Source: Pantoea agglomerans (lineage in GTDB: Bacteria; Pseudomonadota; Gammaproteobacteria; Enterobacterales; Enterobacteriaceae). Taken from it: a DNA stretch of 64,000 nt. Made by a program: the position numbers and the translations under genes. The DNA is taken from positions 1,922,001 through 1,986,000 of the forward strand of contig NZ_CP083809.1 of the NCBI RefSeq assembly GCF_020149765.1, written 5' to 3'. Under the pieces are notes generated by a model. The model did no database searches, was not told the DNA's origin, and saw nothing but the letters and a program-made list of their open reading frames with translations. Positions within the stretch are counted from its first letter, which is position 1. The number at the start of each line of letters is the position of its first letter. Below are positions 53,805 through 63,779 of this stretch, in pieces.

Positions 53805-55322
53805 ATGAAAAACAGACGACCTCTGCGCCTCAGCACAGCCGAAGGCGAGCTAAGAGGAAGTATGGATGACGATCTCTTTGTTTTTAAGGGTATTCCATAT
53901 GCCGCCGCGCCGGTAGGCGCGCTGCGCTGGCGCGCGCCCCAGCCGGTTACGCCGTGGCAAGAGGTGCGCGACGCAACCGCCTTCGGCGCCGCCTGCTGGC
54001 AAAACCGCACCCTCTGTGCCGTCGCGGGCGGTGGCGATCCCGGCCCGCTCAGCGAAGACTGCCTCTATCTTAATGTCTGGACCCCCGACGTCGAGCCGGC
54101 ACGACCGCTGCCGGTAATGGTGTGGCTGCACGGCGGCGGCTTTGTTATGGGATCGGGCGGGCTGCCGCCCTACAGCGGCAAGCCGCTGGCGGCGCGCGGT
54201 GCCGTGGTGGTAACGGTCAATTATCGCCTCGGCCACCTGGGGTTCTTCGCTCATCCGGCGCTGGATGCGGAGTACCGCGACGGCGGCGTGGTAAACAATT
54301 TCGCCTTGCTCGACCAGATTGCCGCGCTGCAGTGGGTGCAGCGCAATATCCCCGCGTTTGGCGGCGATCGTGACAACGTCACCCTGTTCGGCGAATCTTC
54401 CGGCGCGCGCAGCGTGCTGTCGCTCTGCTGCTCGCCGCTGGCGGAGGGGTTGTTTCATAAAGCTATCGCCCAAAGCGCCTACAGCCTGCCGGACAAGCCG
54501 CGTAAAGCGGCGCTGCAGCAGGGTGAGCAGGTTGCGGCCCATTTTGGGCTGCCCAACGCCACCGCGCAGCAGCTGCGCGCGCTGCCTGCCGACGCCTTCT
54601 GGCCGCTGGAATCGCCGCTGTGGCACGGGCCGGTGCCCATAGCGGGCGACGCCGTGCTGCCCCAGCCGATGCTGAACACCTTTATGGCAGCGCGCCAGCA
54701 CCGTATTCCGCTGATGGCAGGCAGTAACAGCGACGAAGCGAGCGTGCTGGAATACTTCAACGTCGACAGCGCAGAGGTGATGCGCCAGCTGCGCGTTGGC
54801 CGTCCGCTCAGCTATCGGCTGCTGAAGTGGCTGTATGATATTCACGACGATCGCCTGCTGGGACGCGCGGCGGCGCGCGATCTGGCCTTCAGCGTGATGC
54901 CGTGGATCCTGATGCGCGCCCAGCACAACGTCGGCATGCCGGGCTGGCGCTACTGGTTCGACTATGTCTCCGAGCAGTCGCGCGATCTCTATCCGCACGG
55001 CGCCTGGCACGGCAATGAGGTGCCCTATACGCTCAATACCCTGACGGCGATGCAGCCCGTCGACAGCCAGCGACCCTACACCGCCGCCGATCGCGCCTTT
55101 GCCCGGCGCATGGCGGACTACTGGTTCACCTTTGCGCGCGACGCCAGCGAATTCAGCCACCGGCTGGAGGGCGAGATAAGCTGGCCTGCCTGGCATCCCG
55201 GCGAGGACGTCACGCTTGCCTTTGGCGAAAGGGGAAAAGAGGCGCTGCTGCTAAAGCGCAATTTTTTACGCGCTCGCCTGAGGCTGTTTCGCCTGATGAT
55301 GAAAAGCATGGTGAAGCTTTGA
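53805..55322 (+). CDS. Type-B carboxylesterase
   Basis: A 505-residue alpha/beta hydrolase of the para-nitrobenzyl esterase group. The oxyanion loop is LHGGGFVMGSG near 108, the nucleophile Ser198 is in FGESSGARS, an acid lies in GSNSDEAS and the His in HGAWHGNEVPY. The start FKGIPYAAAPVGALRWRAPQ is family-typical. No signal peptide is visible, so it is cytoplasmic. It hydrolyses small carboxylic esters and may free an acid used by the neighbouring dioxygenase; this link is inferred from position (98 bp gap). Confidence 0.92.
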   Translation: MKNRRPLRLSTAEGELRGSMDDDLFVFKGIPYAAAPVGALRWRAPQPVTPWQEVRDATAFGAACWQNRTLCAVAGGGDPGPLSEDCLYLNVWTPDVEPARPLPVMVWLHGGGFVMGSGGLPPYSGKPLAARGAVVVTVNYRLGHLGFFAHPALDAEYRDGGVVNNFALLDQIAALQWVQRNIPAFGGDRDNVTLFGESSGARSVLSLCCSPLAEGLFHKAIAQSAYSLPDKPRKAALQQGEQVAAHFGLPNATAQQLRALPADAFWPLESPLWHGPVPIAGDAVLPQPMLNTFMAARQHRIPLMAGSNSDEASVLEYFNVDSAEVMRQLRVGRPLSYRLLKWLYDIHDDRLLGRAAARDLAFSVMPWILMRAQHNVGMPGWRYWFDYVSEQSRDLYPHGAWHGNEVPYTLNTLTAMQPVDSQRPYTAADRAFARRMADYWFTFARDASEFSHRLEGEISWPAWHPGEDVTLAFGERGKEALLLKRNFLRARLRLFRLMMKSMVKL

Positions 55323-55466
55323 CGACTAATTGTTAAGGCGGCAGCAAGGTTTATCACCCGGTGCCGCCTGAGTAAAAAATTATAAATCAATTATTTAGCC
55401 TTGCGCTGCGCGTGATAATTGAGCAATTTTATTGCTAACTAAAACCCTGTACCTTCCTCAATCCCT

Positions 55467-55474
55467 GCCGATAA
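55467..55474 (+). promoter_or_regulatory. Sigma-28 -10 element of the third chemoreceptor
   Basis: GCCGATAA is identical to the flagellar -10 consensus and lies 58 bp before the start codon. The -35 at the expected distance (TGTACCTT) is poor. A hairpin GCCCGA-GATTA-TCGGGC follows at about 55484-55500 in the leader. Confidence 0.55.
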
Positions 55475-55531
55475 CGCCTGTATGCCCGAGATTATCGGGC
55501 CCCCTCGGTTTTCACCGTCAAGGACTTGGCT

Positions 55532-57193
55532 ATGGGTATATTAAAAAATTTCACAATTCGCGCCGTTATGCTTTGGATTCTCGGCCTGTTTTGCCTGCTG
55601 TGGTGCGCGGTAGGCTGGTTTAGCGTGCATTCGCTCGGCGAGCTCAGCAAGGGCAATGAGGTCGATCGTCATCTGGTGGCTCAGATGACCATCTTAGGCA
55701 AGGGCAACGACCAGTATTTCCGCGTCATCACGCGCCTGTCGCGCGTGATGGAGATAAAAGCGGGCGGCGCGCAGCCCACCGACGCCGACTGGAAACCGGT
55801 CCAGCAGGCGCTGGACAATATGAAGCAGCAACTGGCGCAGTTTAAACAGATGGCGCCCGGCCCGATGGATCCGCAGATCGTCGATAAGGTCATCAGCAAC
55901 TGGCAAAAACTGCTGGATGAGGGCGTCACGCCGCAGCTGGAGAAAGCGCGTCAGGCGTCGCTTGAGGCCTATCGCCAGCACGCCAGTACGGTAACGCCGG
56001 CGCTAAGCCGCGCCTTCGGCGCCAGCGCAGAGGCCTTTAACCAGGCGGCGGCGGTCACGCTCGATCAGACCCGCGTCAACGTCGATCGTCTGACCGTGAT
56101 GACCAAAATCACCCTGGTGGCGGCGGTCTTCGTAGGCCTGCTGATCCTGCTGTTTACCGATCGCTACCTGGTAACCATGCTGGTTAAACCACTGGATCGC
56201 ATCCGCGAGCATTTCGCCGTGATCGCCACCGGCGACCTCAGCCAGACGGTGCAGCCTTTCGGCCGCAACTGCGTGGGCAAGCTGGTGCCGCTGCTGAGCG
56301 CCATGCAGGAGAGCCTGCGCGAAGCGGTGAGCGCCATTCGCAGCGGCACCGAGAATATTTCGCGCGGCGCGGCGGAGATTTCAGCCGGCAATAACGATCT
56401 CTCTTCCCGTACCGAAGAGCAGGCGGCGGCGCTGGAGCAGACCGCCGCCAGTATGGAGCAGCTGACCGCGACGGTGAAGTTCAACGCCGACAATGCGCGT
56501 CAGGCCAGCATGCTGGCGGAAACCGCCTCGTCGACGGCGCAGCAGGGCGGCCAGCTGGTGAGCGAAGTGGTCTCCACCATGAACGGCATCTCCGGCAGCT
56601 CGAAGAAGATCGCCGAGATCACCAACGTGATTAACGGCATCGCCTTCCAGACCAACATTCTGGCGCTGAACGCGGCGGTGGAAGCGGCGCGCGCCGGCGA
56701 GCAGGGTCGCGGCTTTGCGGTGGTCGCCAGCGAGGTGCGCAATCTGGCGCAGCGCAGCGCCGCCGCAGCGAAAGAGATCGCCGCGCTGATTGAGGATTCG
56801 GTGCAGCGCGTCGATAAAGGGGCGACGCTGGTGAGCAATACCGGCAGCACCATGAATAATATTCTCAAGTCGGTGCAGGACGTGGACGCCATCATGAAAC
56901 AGATCGCCGCCGCCTCGGAAGAGCAGAGCAAAGGCATCTCGCAGGTGGGCGTCGCCGTGACCGAGATGGACAGCGTCACGCAGCAGAACGCCTCGCTGGT
57001 GGAGGAGGTCTCCGCCGCCGCCGCCGCGCTGGCGCGTCAGACCGAATCGCTGGAGGCTTCAGTCTCCCGCTTCCGCCTGTCGTCGCAGACGCCGCTGGCC
57101 AGCGCGCCGTCTGGTCGCGACAGCGCGACGCCGTCCGCTGGAGGCACGCCACGCCTCAAAGCGGAGCAGAGCGCCGACTGGGTCACCTTTTAA
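55532..57193 (+). CDS. Methyl-accepting chemotaxis protein, Tar/Tsr-like
   Basis: A 553-residue chemoreceptor: basic start [19 protein letters not shown], membrane helices near 8-30 and 190-210, a periplasmic ligand domain of the Tar/Tsr four-helix type between them, HAMP, and a signalling domain with tip [20 protein letters not shown]. It ends ADWVTF, close to the NWETF tether bound by CheR and CheB in the major receptors, so it is probably a high-abundance receptor that assists the two others, which lack a tether. AAGGA precedes the ATG. The stop overlaps that of the LysR gene by 4 bp. Confidence 0.93.
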   Translation: MGILKNFTIRAVMLWILGLFCLLWCAVGWFSVHSLGELSKGNEVDRHLVAQMTILGKGNDQYFRVITRLSRVMEIKAGGAQPTDADWKPVQQALDNMKQQLAQFKQMAPGPMDPQIVDKVISNWQKLLDEGVTPQLEKARQASLEAYRQHASTVTPALSRAFGASAEAFNQAAAVTLDQTRVNVDRLTVMTKITLVAAVFVGLLILLFTDRYLVTMLVKPLDRIREHFAVIATGDLSQTVQPFGRNCVGKLVPLLSAMQESLREAVSAIRSGTENISRGAAEISAGNNDLSSRTEEQAAALEQTAASMEQLTATVKFNADNARQASMLAETASSTAQQGGQLVSEVVSTMNGISGSSKKIAEITNVINGIAFQTNILALNAAVEAARAGEQGRGFAVVASEVRNLAQRSAAAAKEIAALIEDSVQRVDKGATLVSNTGSTMNNILKSVQDVDAIMKQIAAASEEQSKGISQVGVAVTEMDSVTQQNASLVEEVSAAAAALARQTESLEASVSRFRLSSQTPLASAPSGRDSATPSAGGTPRLKAEQSADWVTF

Positions 57194-58029
57194 TCCCGCG
57201 ACAGCCACGCCGCCAGATCCGCAAGGAAAGGCGGCGCATCCCTGACGGGGCGCTGCAGCAGGCTGTAGGCCGCCCCGGTTTTTACCCGGCTGGCGAACGG
57301 CGCTATGAGTCGACCGTTCGCCAGATCGCTCTCCACCAGATTAATATCCGCCACCGTTACGCCAAACCCCTGTATGGCCGCGCTAATCGCCAGATCCATG
57401 GTGCTGAAATGTTGATTACGCCCCATCGTCAGTCGGGTATTCTGGGCGCTGAGCCACAGCTGCCAGTCGCGGGTATCGCCGGTGGGATGCAGAAAGGTCA
57501 TCGCCGCCAGCCCCGCGGGCAAGGCGGGCGGCGCGATATCAGCTGCCATCACCGGCGTAATCGCCTCGTCGAACAAGTGGATCGCCCCAGGCGGCGGCGT
57601 GCCGTACAGGATAGCGGCGTCGAACCCCTCCAGCTCGGCGTGATGCTCAAGCGTGGTGGTCAGCGCGACGTGCAGCTCCGGCCGCTGCTGCTCCAGTGCC
57701 ACCAGCCGCGGCACCAGCCAGCGCATTGCGCAGGTCGGCGCCCTGAGGCGAATAACGCCATGCTGACGCATCGCCTTGTCCGTCGCGCCCGCCATCAGCT
57801 CAAATCCCTGCCGCAGCTCCGGCAGCAGCGCTGCGCCCTGCGAGGTCAGGCGCAGGCCGCGCGCGTGCCGTTCAAACAGCGCAAACCCCAGGTAGTGTTC
57901 AAGGGAGGCGATTTTTCGGCTTACCGCGCCCTGAGTGAGGCAGAGTTCGCCCGCCGCGTGCGTCAGGTTAAGATGCCGAGCGGTGACCAGGAAAGCGTGT
58001 ATGGCGTTAAGCGGCAGAGAACGCGGCAT
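57190..58029 (-). CDS. GcvA-like LysR-family regulator
   Basis: A 279-residue LysR regulator: [20 protein letters not shown] and [20 protein letters not shown] form the winged helix, and [20 protein letters not shown] leads to the effector domain, a GcvA/AmpR-like pattern. An alternative ATG at 58035 adds two residues. It is divergent from the ybdL-like gene with a 129-bp gap and likely controls it. The effector is unknown. Confidence 0.9.
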   Translation of the reverse strand: MPRSLPLNAIHAFLVTARHLNLTHAAGELCLTQGAVSRKIASLEHYLGFALFERHARGLRLTSQGAALLPELRQGFELMAGATDKAMRQHGVIRLRAPTCAMRWLVPRLVALEQQRPELHVALTTTLEHHAELEGFDAAILYGTPPPGAIHLFDEAITPVMAADIAPPALPAGLAAMTFLHPTGDTRDWQLWLSAQNTRLTMGRNQHFSTMDLAISAAIQGFGVTVADINLVESDLANGRLIAPFASRVKTGAAYSLLQRPVRDAPPFLADLAAWLSRD

Positions 58030-58158
58030 TGTCACTCCAGCTATGCAAATTTGTCATGGCTATTATGACAACAATTCGCTTGTCGGCTCAAGCGCCGGGT
58101 CGTTGAATAGAAATTAACGAAAACGACATTTTTATGCAGCCGCGCAGGAGCACGCCCG

Positions 58159-59319
58159 ATGAAAAGCAGCGTTAACGTCACGTCCAAACTGCCCGACGTA
58201 GGCACCACCATATTCAGCGTCATCGGTCAGCTCTCCGCGCAGCACCGCGCCATTAACCTGTCGCAGGGCGCGCCCAACTTCCCGTGCGATCCGGCGCTGG
58301 TGGAGGAGGTCAGCCGCGCCATGCGTGAAGGTCATAACCAGTATGCGCCCATGACCGGCTGGCCCGCGCTCAAAGAGGCGCTGGCGGCGAAGGTCGCCTC
58401 GCTCTACGGACAGCACTACGATCCAGCGACCGAAGTGCTGATCAGCGGTAGCGCCAGCCAGGGTATCTATATGGCGATTACCGCGCTGGTGAACCAGGGC
58501 GATGAGGTGATTTTCTTCGAGCCCGCCTTTGACAGCTACGCGCCGGTGGTGCGTTTGCAGGGCGGCATCCCGGTGGGTTTGAAGCTGCAGTTCCCCGACT
58601 ATGCCATCGACTGGGAGGCGCTGCGCGCTGCGCTGACGCCGCGCACCCGCATGATCATTATTAATACGCCGCACAACCCGAGCGCGCAGGTGCTGACGCC
58701 CGCCGATCTGGCGCAGCTGGCAGCGCTAACGCGCGGCACCGATATTGTGGTGCTCTCCGATGAAGTCTATGAGCATATTCTGTTCGACGGCCGCGCCCAC
58801 TGCGGTATGGCGACCCATCCGGAGCTGGCGCAGCGCAGCGTTATCGTCTCCTCATTCGGCAAAACCTTCCACGTAACCGGCTGGCGCGTCGGCTACTGTC
58901 TCGCCCCCGCCAGGCTGATGGAGGAGCTGGTTAAGGTGCATCAGTTTATGATGTACGCCGCCGATACGCCGATGCAGATCGGCTTTGCGCACTATCTGCA
59001 GCACGCCGGGAACTATCTCTCGCTCTCGGCCTTCTACCAGCAGAAGCGCGATCGCCTGGTGGCGCTGCTGCAGGCGTCGCCGTTTAAGCTGCTGCCGTGC
59101 GCCGGTTCGTTTTTTGTTTTGGCCAGCTACGGACATTTCAGTGACGAATCTGACAGCGAGATGGTAAAACGTCTTATCGTCGAACAGGGTGTGGCCACCA
59201 TTCCGCTTTCGGCGTTTTATATGGACGGTACCGACAACAAGGTTATTCGGCTCTCATTTGCAAAAGACGACGTTACCCTGCAGCGCGGCGCGGAAGCGCT
59301 CTGTCGGGTGAAGGGTTAA
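58159..59319 (+). CDS. ybdL: Methionine aminotransferase YbdL-like
   Basis: A 386-residue PLP enzyme, the length of E. coli YbdL. The PLP lysine is Lys235 in SSFGKTFHVTGWRVGY; the substrate carboxylate Arg is in VIRLSFAK; NTPHNPSAQ and SDEVYEHI are typical of the class I group. YbdL favours methionine, His and Phe as amino donors. The gene begins an operon with an amino-acid binding protein 15 bp downstream. Confidence 0.9.
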   Translation: MKSSVNVTSKLPDVGTTIFSVIGQLSAQHRAINLSQGAPNFPCDPALVEEVSRAMREGHNQYAPMTGWPALKEALAAKVASLYGQHYDPATEVLISGSASQGIYMAITALVNQGDEVIFFEPAFDSYAPVVRLQGGIPVGLKLQFPDYAIDWEALRAALTPRTRMIIINTPHNPSAQVLTPADLAQLAALTRGTDIVVLSDEVYEHILFDGRAHCGMATHPELAQRSVIVSSFGKTFHVTGWRVGYCLAPARLMEELVKVHQFMMYAADTPMQIGFAHYLQHAGNYLSLSAFYQQKRDRLVALLQASPFKLLPCAGSFFVLASYGHFSDESDSEMVKRLIVEQGVATIPLSAFYMDGTDNKVIRLSFAKDDVTLQRGAEALCRVKG

Positions 59320-59334
59320 TCTCAGGGGAAAAAA

Positions 59335-60114
59335 ATGAAAAAAGTGAACGCGATTTTTTTAGCGCTGGGCCTGATGAGTTCGGCGCACGCGCTGGCGGCG
59401 GAGACGCTGCGTTACGGCCTTGAATCGCAGTATGCGCCGTTTGAGAGCCGCAACGCGCAGGGCGAGCTGGAGGGGTTCGACATTGAGCTGGGCAAAGCCA
59501 TTTGCGCGACCGGCAATTTTGACTGTCACTGGGTAGAGAGCAGTTTCGACGCGCTGATCCCGGCGCTGCAGGCGAAGAAGTTCGACGCCATTAACTCGGC
59601 GATGAATATCACCGAGGCGCGGGCGAAGAGCATCGACTTTACCAAGCCGATCTACCGCATTCCGAGCATGCTGATCGTGAAACAGGGCGAGAAGCTCCAG
59701 CCCACCGCTGAAGCGCTAAAGGGCAAGAATATTGGCGTGCTGCAGGGCTCCATTCAGGAGACCTACGCTAAAAAGCACTGGGAAAGCCAGGGCGTAACCG
59801 TCACCTCCTATCAGGATCAGAATCAGGTCTATAACGATATGGTTGCGGGCCGTCTGGACGGGACGCTGGTGATGTCCGCCGCCGGCCAGTCGGGCTTCCT
59901 CGATAAACCGCAGGGCAAAGGCTTTGCCTTCGCCGGCAAGGCGGTCGAGGATGACGCGATTCTCGGTTCCGGCATCGGTTTTGGTCTGCGTAAGGGCGAT
60001 ACGAAGCTGAAGCAGGCGCTGGATGCGGCGATTACCAAAATCCAGGATGACGGCACGGTGAAGAAGCTGGCGGAGAAATATTTCCCCGGCATCGACGTCA
60101 GCACGACAAAGTAA
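59335..60114 (+). CDS. ABC-type amino acid binding protein, HisJ/ArtJ-like
   Basis: A 259-residue periplasmic binding protein with signal peptide MKKVNAIFLALGLMSSAHAL cut at ALA-AE. Family motifs are YAPFESRNAQGELEGFDIEL, FDALIPALQAKKFDAI and GIGFGLRKGDTKLKQAL. The pocket resembles that of Arg/Lys/His binders (ArtJ, ArgT, HisJ). No permease or ATPase genes are near, so it must use a transporter encoded elsewhere. It is co-transcribed with ybdL, which hints at a substrate of that enzyme. A terminator follows. Confidence 0.9.
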   Translation: MKKVNAIFLALGLMSSAHALAAETLRYGLESQYAPFESRNAQGELEGFDIELGKAICATGNFDCHWVESSFDALIPALQAKKFDAINSAMNITEARAKSIDFTKPIYRIPSMLIVKQGEKLQPTAEALKGKNIGVLQGSIQETYAKKHWESQGVTVTSYQDQNQVYNDMVAGRLDGTLVMSAAGQSGFLDKPQGKGFAFAGKAVEDDAILGSGIGFGLRKGDTKLKQALDAAITKIQDDGTVKKLAEKYFPGIDVSTTK

Positions 60115-60122
60115 GAAGAAAG

Positions 60123-60145
60123 GGCGGCTAATAGCCGCCTTTTTT
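60123..60145 (+). terminator. Terminator after the binding-protein gene
   Basis: GGCGGCTA-A-TAGCCGCC followed by six T. Confidence 0.88.
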
Positions 60146-60189
60146 ATCGCTGCCGCTGCCGGGGCGAACAGAGAAGAGATTAGCCCCTG

Positions 60190-61092
60190 TTATCCGAGCA
60201 GACTCTCCACGGTGACCGATGCTCCGCCGCACACGATCACCAGCACATTATCAGTCGGGCTAAAGCGGATCTTACGATCGTATAAGAGGGATAAAGAAAC
60301 CCCGCATGCCGGCTCGGTCAGCACGCGGTGATCGTCCAGAAATCGCCGACAGGCTGAGGTGGCTTCCTCATCGGAAACCAGCAGGCTGGTCACATTGCCC
60401 CGGCACGCAACCTTAAAGGCATTTTCGCATACCTGACTGGCCGCCAGAGTGGTGGCAATCCCGCTGACGCTATCAAGACGCACAAGTCGGCCAGCATTGA
60501 GCGAGGCGTTGAGCGAGGCCGTGCCGTAAGTCTCAACGGCGTAGACGGGAATATGACTCAGCTGGTGCTTTTCCAGACCCTGGGCGAGGCCAGACAGCAG
60601 GCTTCCACCGCCCACGGAAAGAATCACCGCGTCCGGGCGAACGCCCTCGTTAATCACTTCATCCACGATTGTGCTGATCCCTTCCCAGAGCAGCGGGTTA
60701 TCGAAGGGGTGAATATAAAAGATCTCATCCGTCGCCAGAGAGAGCGCGTAATCATTCGCCTCGCTCCACACCTTGCCGTGGACAACCAGCCGTGCGCCTT
60801 CCTGCTCAATCAGCTGTCGGGCTCTGGCAGAGGTGGTTTCGGGCACCACCACCGTAACCGGCACCCCCAGTTTGCGGCCGCTGTGCGCCACCGCGATACC
60901 GGCATTTCCGCCGGAGGAGCTGACAAATGCTTTCGCGTTCTGGCTGGCGTAATAACGGCAAATATGCGCGGCGCTGCGGAGCTTAAACGATCCGGTTGGC
61001 TGGGAGGACTCCATCTTCAGCCAGACAGAGCAGCCACTCTGCTGGCTTAATGGAAGAGAGTGGATCAGCGGGGTAGAGATGCTTATTGCCAT
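60190..61092 (-). CDS. PLP-dependent L-serine/threonine dehydratase-like protein
   Basis: A 300-residue fold-type II PLP enzyme. The PLP lysine is Lys37 in QPTGSFKLRSA, the phosphate loop is SVGGGSLLSGLA, and SSSGGNAGIAVAHSG binds the cofactor ring; CGG near the end matches serine dehydratases of the SDS type (single domain, no ACT). It deaminates L-serine or L-threonine to pyruvate or 2-oxobutyrate. E. coli uses the unrelated iron-sulfur SdaA for this; the exact substrate is not fixed by the sequence. Confidence 0.88.
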   Translation of the reverse strand: MAISISTPLIHSLPLSQQSGCSVWLKMESSQPTGSFKLRSAAHICRYYASQNAKAFVSSSGGNAGIAVAHSGRKLGVPVTVVVPETTSARARQLIEQEGARLVVHGKVWSEANDYALSLATDEIFYIHPFDNPLLWEGISTIVDEVINEGVRPDAVILSVGGGSLLSGLAQGLEKHQLSHIPVYAVETYGTASLNASLNAGRLVRLDSVSGIATTLAASQVCENAFKVACRGNVTSLLVSDEEATSACRRFLDDHRVLTEPACGVSLSLLYDRKIRFSPTDNVLVIVCGGASVTVESLLG

Positions 61093-61670
61093 TAATATCT
61101 GTCCTTATGAAAAAATATTATTATCTCGCCAGCGAGGGCGGCAGGCTGTTTCAGAAACCATCATAGAGTTAATACGCGGCAATACCAGCCTGGATTGAAA
61201 AACTTTCTTATTTATTGCGCTGATTCTGAAACAGGGTGGCCCGGCGGCGCAGCCGCGTCTGCTGTCGACTGTGCTGCGGTGAGACGCCGGTTTATTGAGG
61301 CGTAAAGATTATCTGTTGTTCTCTGCGTGGTTTTATTGTGGCTCGCGATGAAGGTTAAGATAAAGGCCATTAATAAGCAGCCAGCGGGCAGCTGGTTAAA
61401 TAAATAGTGATCACCAGTTATAACTGGGCGCGATATTACGCCCGTGACGTCATTAATCTGATTAATTAAAAAAGCGCTTCACTATTTTTATACAAGTGGC
61501 CACACTCTTTACCAGAAAAAATGGCGCCATCAGCCAGGCGCAGCGAAGAGGTTTGCTTATTCAATCAGGCGCAGAGCAGGTTGACATTCTCTGTTTATTG
61601 GCGGGAATTGCCCCCAGCGAGACGAGTTAAATGCGGCGCATTTTAGCGCCGTGCTGATGCGAGACAGAAT
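61093..61670. other. 578-bp non-coding region before the polysaccharide genes
   Basis: No gene accepted. A perfect -35 TTGACA at 61581-61586 lacks a good -10 at the proper distance. A hairpin CGGCGC-ATTTTA-GCGCCG at 61634-61651 lies just before the flippase start. I do not see the JUMPstart sequence common before surface polysaccharide operons. Confidence 0.5.
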
Positions 61671-62915
61671 ATGTACTCTAATGCAATATGGATTATGCTG
61701 GAGAAGTCAATTAATATCATTGGGCTGTTGTATATTAATTCGCTGATGGCCAAATATATTGGGCCAGAGAATTTTGGTAAGATAAATATCACCACCTCGC
61801 TTTTTGTTTTTGTGCAAACCTTATCCTGGTTTGGCGGGCAGAACATCATTTTCAAACGGATGAGCGAAAAGGCCGCCTCTGGGATCGCGATGGCGATCCA
61901 CACGCAAAATCAGCGGCGCTTTTTCTTTCTGCTGTCATCAGGGGCGGTGTTAATCGCGCTCTCGCTTTTTTCTGATCCCGTGGTGTTTGCGTTTGGCGTG
62001 GCTAACTGCATCGCTACCTACTTTATTGTGATGGATTTCTTCTCTGTCTATAACAACACCCAGCTAAAATCAAAGATCAACACGATAACAAACGTAATCG
62101 GGCTCTCTGTTGCGCTACTGATCCGGTTCCTGGTGTCGCACTTTAAGATGCCGGTTTATTACTTCACTATACCGATCGTTATTATTCCTCTTGTGCCCTA
62201 TATTATGCGCCTTATCTATTTCCACTATACCACCGAAGTAAAAGCGCGCGCGAAAGGGGGAAAGATTTATAATCTGCACCTGCTTTACACGGGCGGGGCG
62301 TTGATTCTCTCAAGCCTGTCTGCCGATATCTATACGCAGGTTTCGAGCCTTTTTTTAGCGCGGATACTCACCTATTCAGACCTGGGCGTCTATAGCGTGG
62401 CGCTCACCCTGGGTGGCGCATGGTCATTTATTGTTTTAGCGCTGATTACCAGCTTCTTTTCGCGCATCTACAGTGAAAAAAATCCGCTGGTGGTCGAACG
62501 CCTGCTGGTTAACATTAATCGCCTGGTTATCCTGCTCTCTCTGGTGATGCTCGGCGGCTTTGCTGTTTTTGGTGATGACGTTATCCGCCTGCTCTATGGC
62601 GAGAGCTATAGCGACGCCGTGGCGATTATTCCCGTTATTATCATCGGTACGATGTTCTCTTCGCTCGGCACCATTTGCTACCGCTATATCATAAAGGAAT
62701 CGGGCTACAGCTACCTGGCTAAAAAGATGGTTTTATGCTGTCTGTTAACCATCCCCTTATCCTGGCTAATGATCCATGCATTCGGCATTAAGGGAGCGGC
62801 ATATTGCTTTTTGATAGTAGAGCTTTTGTCCTGCACGCTGCTTAATTACTTTTTTAAAGATAAAACCATTTTCAAAATGCATCTTGGCATCTTCAAATCA
62901 AGAGGGTCTGCTTAA
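61671..62915 (+). CDS. Wzx-like polysaccharide flippase
   Basis: A 414-residue MOP-superfamily membrane protein with about 12 helices, related to Wzx flippases that move lipid-linked repeat units of O-antigen or exopolysaccharide across the inner membrane: MAKYIGPENFGKINITTSLF near the start is typical (YLGPEGFG-like). Base composition is clearly more AT-rich than the neighbouring genes. The start ATG at 61671 has only a weak ribosome site (GAGACAG). The next gene starts on the base after its stop. No polymerase or sugar-nucleotide gene is near. Confidence 0.85.
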   Translation: MYSNAIWIMLEKSINIIGLLYINSLMAKYIGPENFGKINITTSLFVFVQTLSWFGGQNIIFKRMSEKAASGIAMAIHTQNQRRFFFLLSSGAVLIALSLFSDPVVFAFGVANCIATYFIVMDFFSVYNNTQLKSKINTITNVIGLSVALLIRFLVSHFKMPVYYFTIPIVIIPLVPYIMRLIYFHYTTEVKARAKGGKIYNLHLLYTGGALILSSLSADIYTQVSSLFLARILTYSDLGVYSVALTLGGAWSFIVLALITSFFSRIYSEKNPLVVERLLVNINRLVILLSLVMLGGFAVFGDDVIRLLYGESYSDAVAIIPVIIIGTMFSSLGTICYRYIIKESGYSYLAKKMVLCCLLTIPLSWLMIHAFGIKGAAYCFLIVELLSCTLLNYFFKDKTIFKMHLGIFKSRGSA

Positions 62916-63779
62916 ATGATAAAACAAACGGTAAAGTCCGCCTTAAAGATAAGTGCAAATATCTTTCCTGAGTCATGTGCAAAGGCGCACTATTTTATCA
63001 GGTTCAGGAAAAGACTTAACCTGACCAATCCCTCTAACCTTAATGAGAAGATTCAGTGGCTGAAGTTTAACGAACTCGACAACGATATTTACACGCTGTG
63101 CGCCGACAAATACAAGGTCAGGGAGTATGTCTCATCAAAAGGCTGCGGTGAGATCCTAAACGATCTCTACGGCGTTTATGATAACCCCCAGGATATCGAC
63201 TACAGGGCGCTGCCCGAAAAGTTTGCGCTTAAATGCAACCATGGCGCAGGCTATAATATTATCTGTAGTGATAAAGCCCGGCTCGATATTGAGAAAACCA
63301 ACCGGCAGCTCAACAGGTGGCTAAAAGAGGATTTCTCATCGCTTTTTGTCGAGCCGCAGTACAAAAAAATCGAAAGAAAAATTTTGTGCGAAAAGTTTAT
63401 TGACAATGCGCGCGGCGGTTTTCCCGATGATTACAAGTTTTACTGTTTTAACGGCAGACCCTATGCGGTAATGGTCTGTGTCGGACGCGAAAAGGGAAGG
63501 CCAAAGTTCTACTATTTTGATATGAACTGGCATCCTCTTCCTTTCGAAGATACTCTTGAGCTAATCAGCAAAAACGATTATCCCGCCATGCCTGATGGCT
63601 TTGATAAAATGAAACACTATGCGACGCAGTTAGCCTCCGACTTCAAGTTTGTACGCGCCGATTTTTATCTTATCGCGGGCAGGGTTATTTTTGGCGAACT
63701 GACCTTTACGCCGTCAGCCGGGCTGGATGTTACGTTACAGCAGGCGGATATCATTTTAGGCAGCCAGTTAACCCTGTAA
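62916..63779 (+). CDS. TupA-like ATP-grasp protein
   Basis: A 287-residue protein of the TupA-like ATP-grasp family, found in polysaccharide gene clusters and often labelled glycosyltransferase. The usual core is seen: NLTNPSNLNEKIQWLKFNE, DKYKVREYV, LKCNHGAGYNIICSD, CEKFIDNARGGFPDDYKFYC-type lysine and ligand residues, and VRADFYLIAGRVIFGELTFTPSAG. The family probably forms an amide, peptide or acyl bond using ATP, decorating a surface polymer. Its start follows the flippase stop without a gap. AT-rich like its partner. Confidence 0.85.
   Translation: MIKQTVKSALKISANIFPESCAKAHYFIRFRKRLNLTNPSNLNEKIQWLKFNELDNDIYTLCADKYKVREYVSSKGCGEILNDLYGVYDNPQDIDYRALPEKFALKCNHGAGYNIICSDKARLDIEKTNRQLNRWLKEDFSSLFVEPQYKKIERKILCEKFIDNARGGFPDDYKFYCFNGRPYAVMVCVGREKGRPKFYYFDMNWHPLPFEDTLELISKNDYPAMPDGFDKMKHYATQLASDFKFVRADFYLIAGRVIFGELTFTPSAGLDVTLQQADIILGSQLTL

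Noticed and set aside
53850..55196. 448-codon frame antisense to the carboxylesterase
   Set aside because: Shadow frame; the sense strand has all catalytic motifs of the esterase.
61581..61610. TTGACA as promoter of the flippase gene
   Set aside because: No acceptable -10 at 16-18 bp; kept only as a remark.
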